Assembly: GCF_003345295.1 (NCBI RefSeq)
Contig: NZ_CP031056.1
Location: 62,001 to 126,000, forward strand
Direction of reading: 5' to 3'
Source: Vibrio splendidus
Lineage (GTDB): Bacteria; Pseudomonadota; Gammaproteobacteria; Enterobacterales; Vibrionaceae
DNA: 64,000 bases
Below, piece by piece: positions 63,273 to 64,000 of this stretch. Under the pieces are notes generated by a model, which made no database searches, was not told the origin of the DNA, and saw only the letters and a program-made list of their open reading frames with translations. A program made the translations under genes and the position numbers. The first letter of the stretch is position 1. Each line of letters starts with the position of its first letter.

Positions 63273-64000
63273 CTACATACCTTTAAAGAGCCCTTGCGAA
63301 GCGCGGCTAATGGGTAATTTCTCTCCAGAAACATACGCCGACATTTGGCCGGAGAGCCCTTTCTTCACCTTATCAATGGCCGACACTTTAACCACCACTG
63401 AACGATGGATCTGCCAAAACTCATCAGGATTGAGTTGAGCGATCAACTCTTTTAGCGACACGCGAAGAATATACTCCTCTAACGAACCGTCTTGGCCTTT
63501 TTTGAATATCGAGACGTACTTATCTTCTGCTTTGAAATACGCCACATCATCGACGGCAATCAGGTGAATGTCTTCCCCAACACTGGCTTTAAGCCATGTG
63601 AGATGTTTCTTCTTCTGTTGATAAAGGGGCTGCGATTGATAAGGAGGTTGAGCTTGCTGTGATGTTGATTGAGATAATTGCTGAAGCTGACTCATTAACG
63701 CAGCAATATCAGGCTGCTCAGGCGTGCTACCTGATTGTGTTTGATTGCTCGACAAGCGCGCTTGAACCTTCTGACAGGTAGCGAGTAGACGCTCTTCGTT
63801 GATTGGCTTCAGTAGGTAATCCATCGCATTGTGCTCAAAGGCTTTGACTGCATATTCGTCATAAGCGGTGATGAATACCACCAATGGCGGAGAGTCTAAC
63901 TTGTTCAATTGTTTCGCCAGCGAGATTCCATCGAGCTCTGGCATGCGAATATCGAGAAAAGCCACATCGGGCTTAAGCTGTTGAATACTCTGCATCGCCT
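63273..64000 (-). CDS. LytTR response regulator (5' end beyond the window)
   Basis: The C-terminal 241 residues of a LytR/AlgR-type regulator. The receiver domain keeps the phospho-Asp segment DVAFLDIRMPELDG, then FITAYDEYAVKAFE and YLLKPI. A Gln/Ser-rich linker (about 100-130 in the visible part) leads to a LytTR DNA-binding domain (YFKAEDKYVSIFKK, FWQIHRSVVVKVSAIDKV). It resembles BtsR/YpdB-type regulators. The N-terminal start lies past base 64000, so its partner kinase is not visible. Confidence 0.88.
   Translation of the reverse strand, partial: AMQSIQQLKPDVAFLDIRMPELDGISLAKQLNKLDSPPLVVFITAYDEYAVKAFEHNAMDYLLKPINEERLLATCQKVQARLSSNQTQSGSTPEQPDIAALMSQLQQLSQSTSQQAQPPYQSQPLYQQKKKHLTWLKASVGEDIHLIAVDDVAYFKAEDKYVSIFKKGQDGSLEEYILRVSLKELIAQLNPDEFWQIHRSVVVKVSAIDKVKKGLSGQMSAYVSGEKLPISRASQGLFKGM

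Noticed and set aside
1..64000. tRNA, rRNA, CRISPR, insertion sequence or prophage
   Set aside because: Read through for cloverleaf-like genes, repeat-spacer patterns, transposase motifs and inverted terminal repeats; none found.

Overview
The window is a gene-dense, mid-GC stretch of a marine Vibrio chromosome; a Splendidus-clade-like species is my inference from overall protein similarity. The supporting markers are a ChiA-type chitinase with the Vibrio catalytic Glu315, a CsrB RNA, mtlADR, NagB, a HdfR/MaoP pair, NorVW, and a SecDF paralogue preceded by a VemP-like arrest peptide. In V. cholerae, nagB and mtlADR lie on chromosome II, so this may be the second chromosome. I see no rRNA, tRNA, CRISPR array, prophage or insertion sequence.

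Layout. 0-10 kb: chitinase, alpha/beta hydrolase, TetR regulator with a divergent AEC transporter, membrane acyltransferase, a two-domain PTPS/QueD-like protein, AraC regulator with a divergent YHS protein, and a START-domain protein. 10-20 kb: a small membrane protein and a MAPEG protein, then csrB with a GacA/VarA-type box, yjiHG, a nearly identical second box in front of two tiny ORFs, NhaD, a lipoprotein, the Ada-AlkA/Ogt alkylation-repair pair, and HdfR/MaoP. 20-33 kb: nagB, mtlADR with a CRP-rich leader, a PD-(D/E)XK-like protein, an NfsB-type nitroreductase, norVW with a sigma54 promoter and NorR-like sites, gltS and yibL. 33-46 kb: a periplasmic metallopeptidase, a tautomerase-like protein and a Lon-N protein. 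These are followed by a compact run from an ECF sigma factor and ChrR anti-sigma through YbgA, photolyase, NTF2-like, SDR, FAD amine oxidase-like, DUF1365, CFA-synthase-like, DUF2878, chalcone-isomerase-like and DUF3833 genes. 46-56 kb: small proteins, SDRs, an RRM protein, a MalY-like lyase, OsmC and GFA proteins, a LysR/SDR/MFS/ene-reductase cluster, and RlmJ. 56-64 kb: secF2-secD2-vemP, an M16 lipoprotein peptidase, and a LytTR response regulator cut by the right edge.

How it works together. Chitinase and NagB serve chitin-derived aminosugar use, and mtlADR serves mannitol. The 35.8-46.0 kb run reads as a singlet-oxygen/photo-oxidative stress regulon: the only recognisable ECF11-type promoter lies before the sigma gene, the anti-sigma keeps its zinc and cupin ligands, and the rest repairs DNA and modifies membrane lipids. 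VemP would couple secD2F2 translation to export status. CsrB and the matching box near 13.5 kb suggest BarA/VarA two-component input to this neighbourhood.

The most noteworthy items are the VemP-SecDF2 module, the 17-of-18-base match between the csrB operator and a second site 2 kb away, and the long RpoE-ChrR lipid/photolyase operon with three family-only genes at its end.
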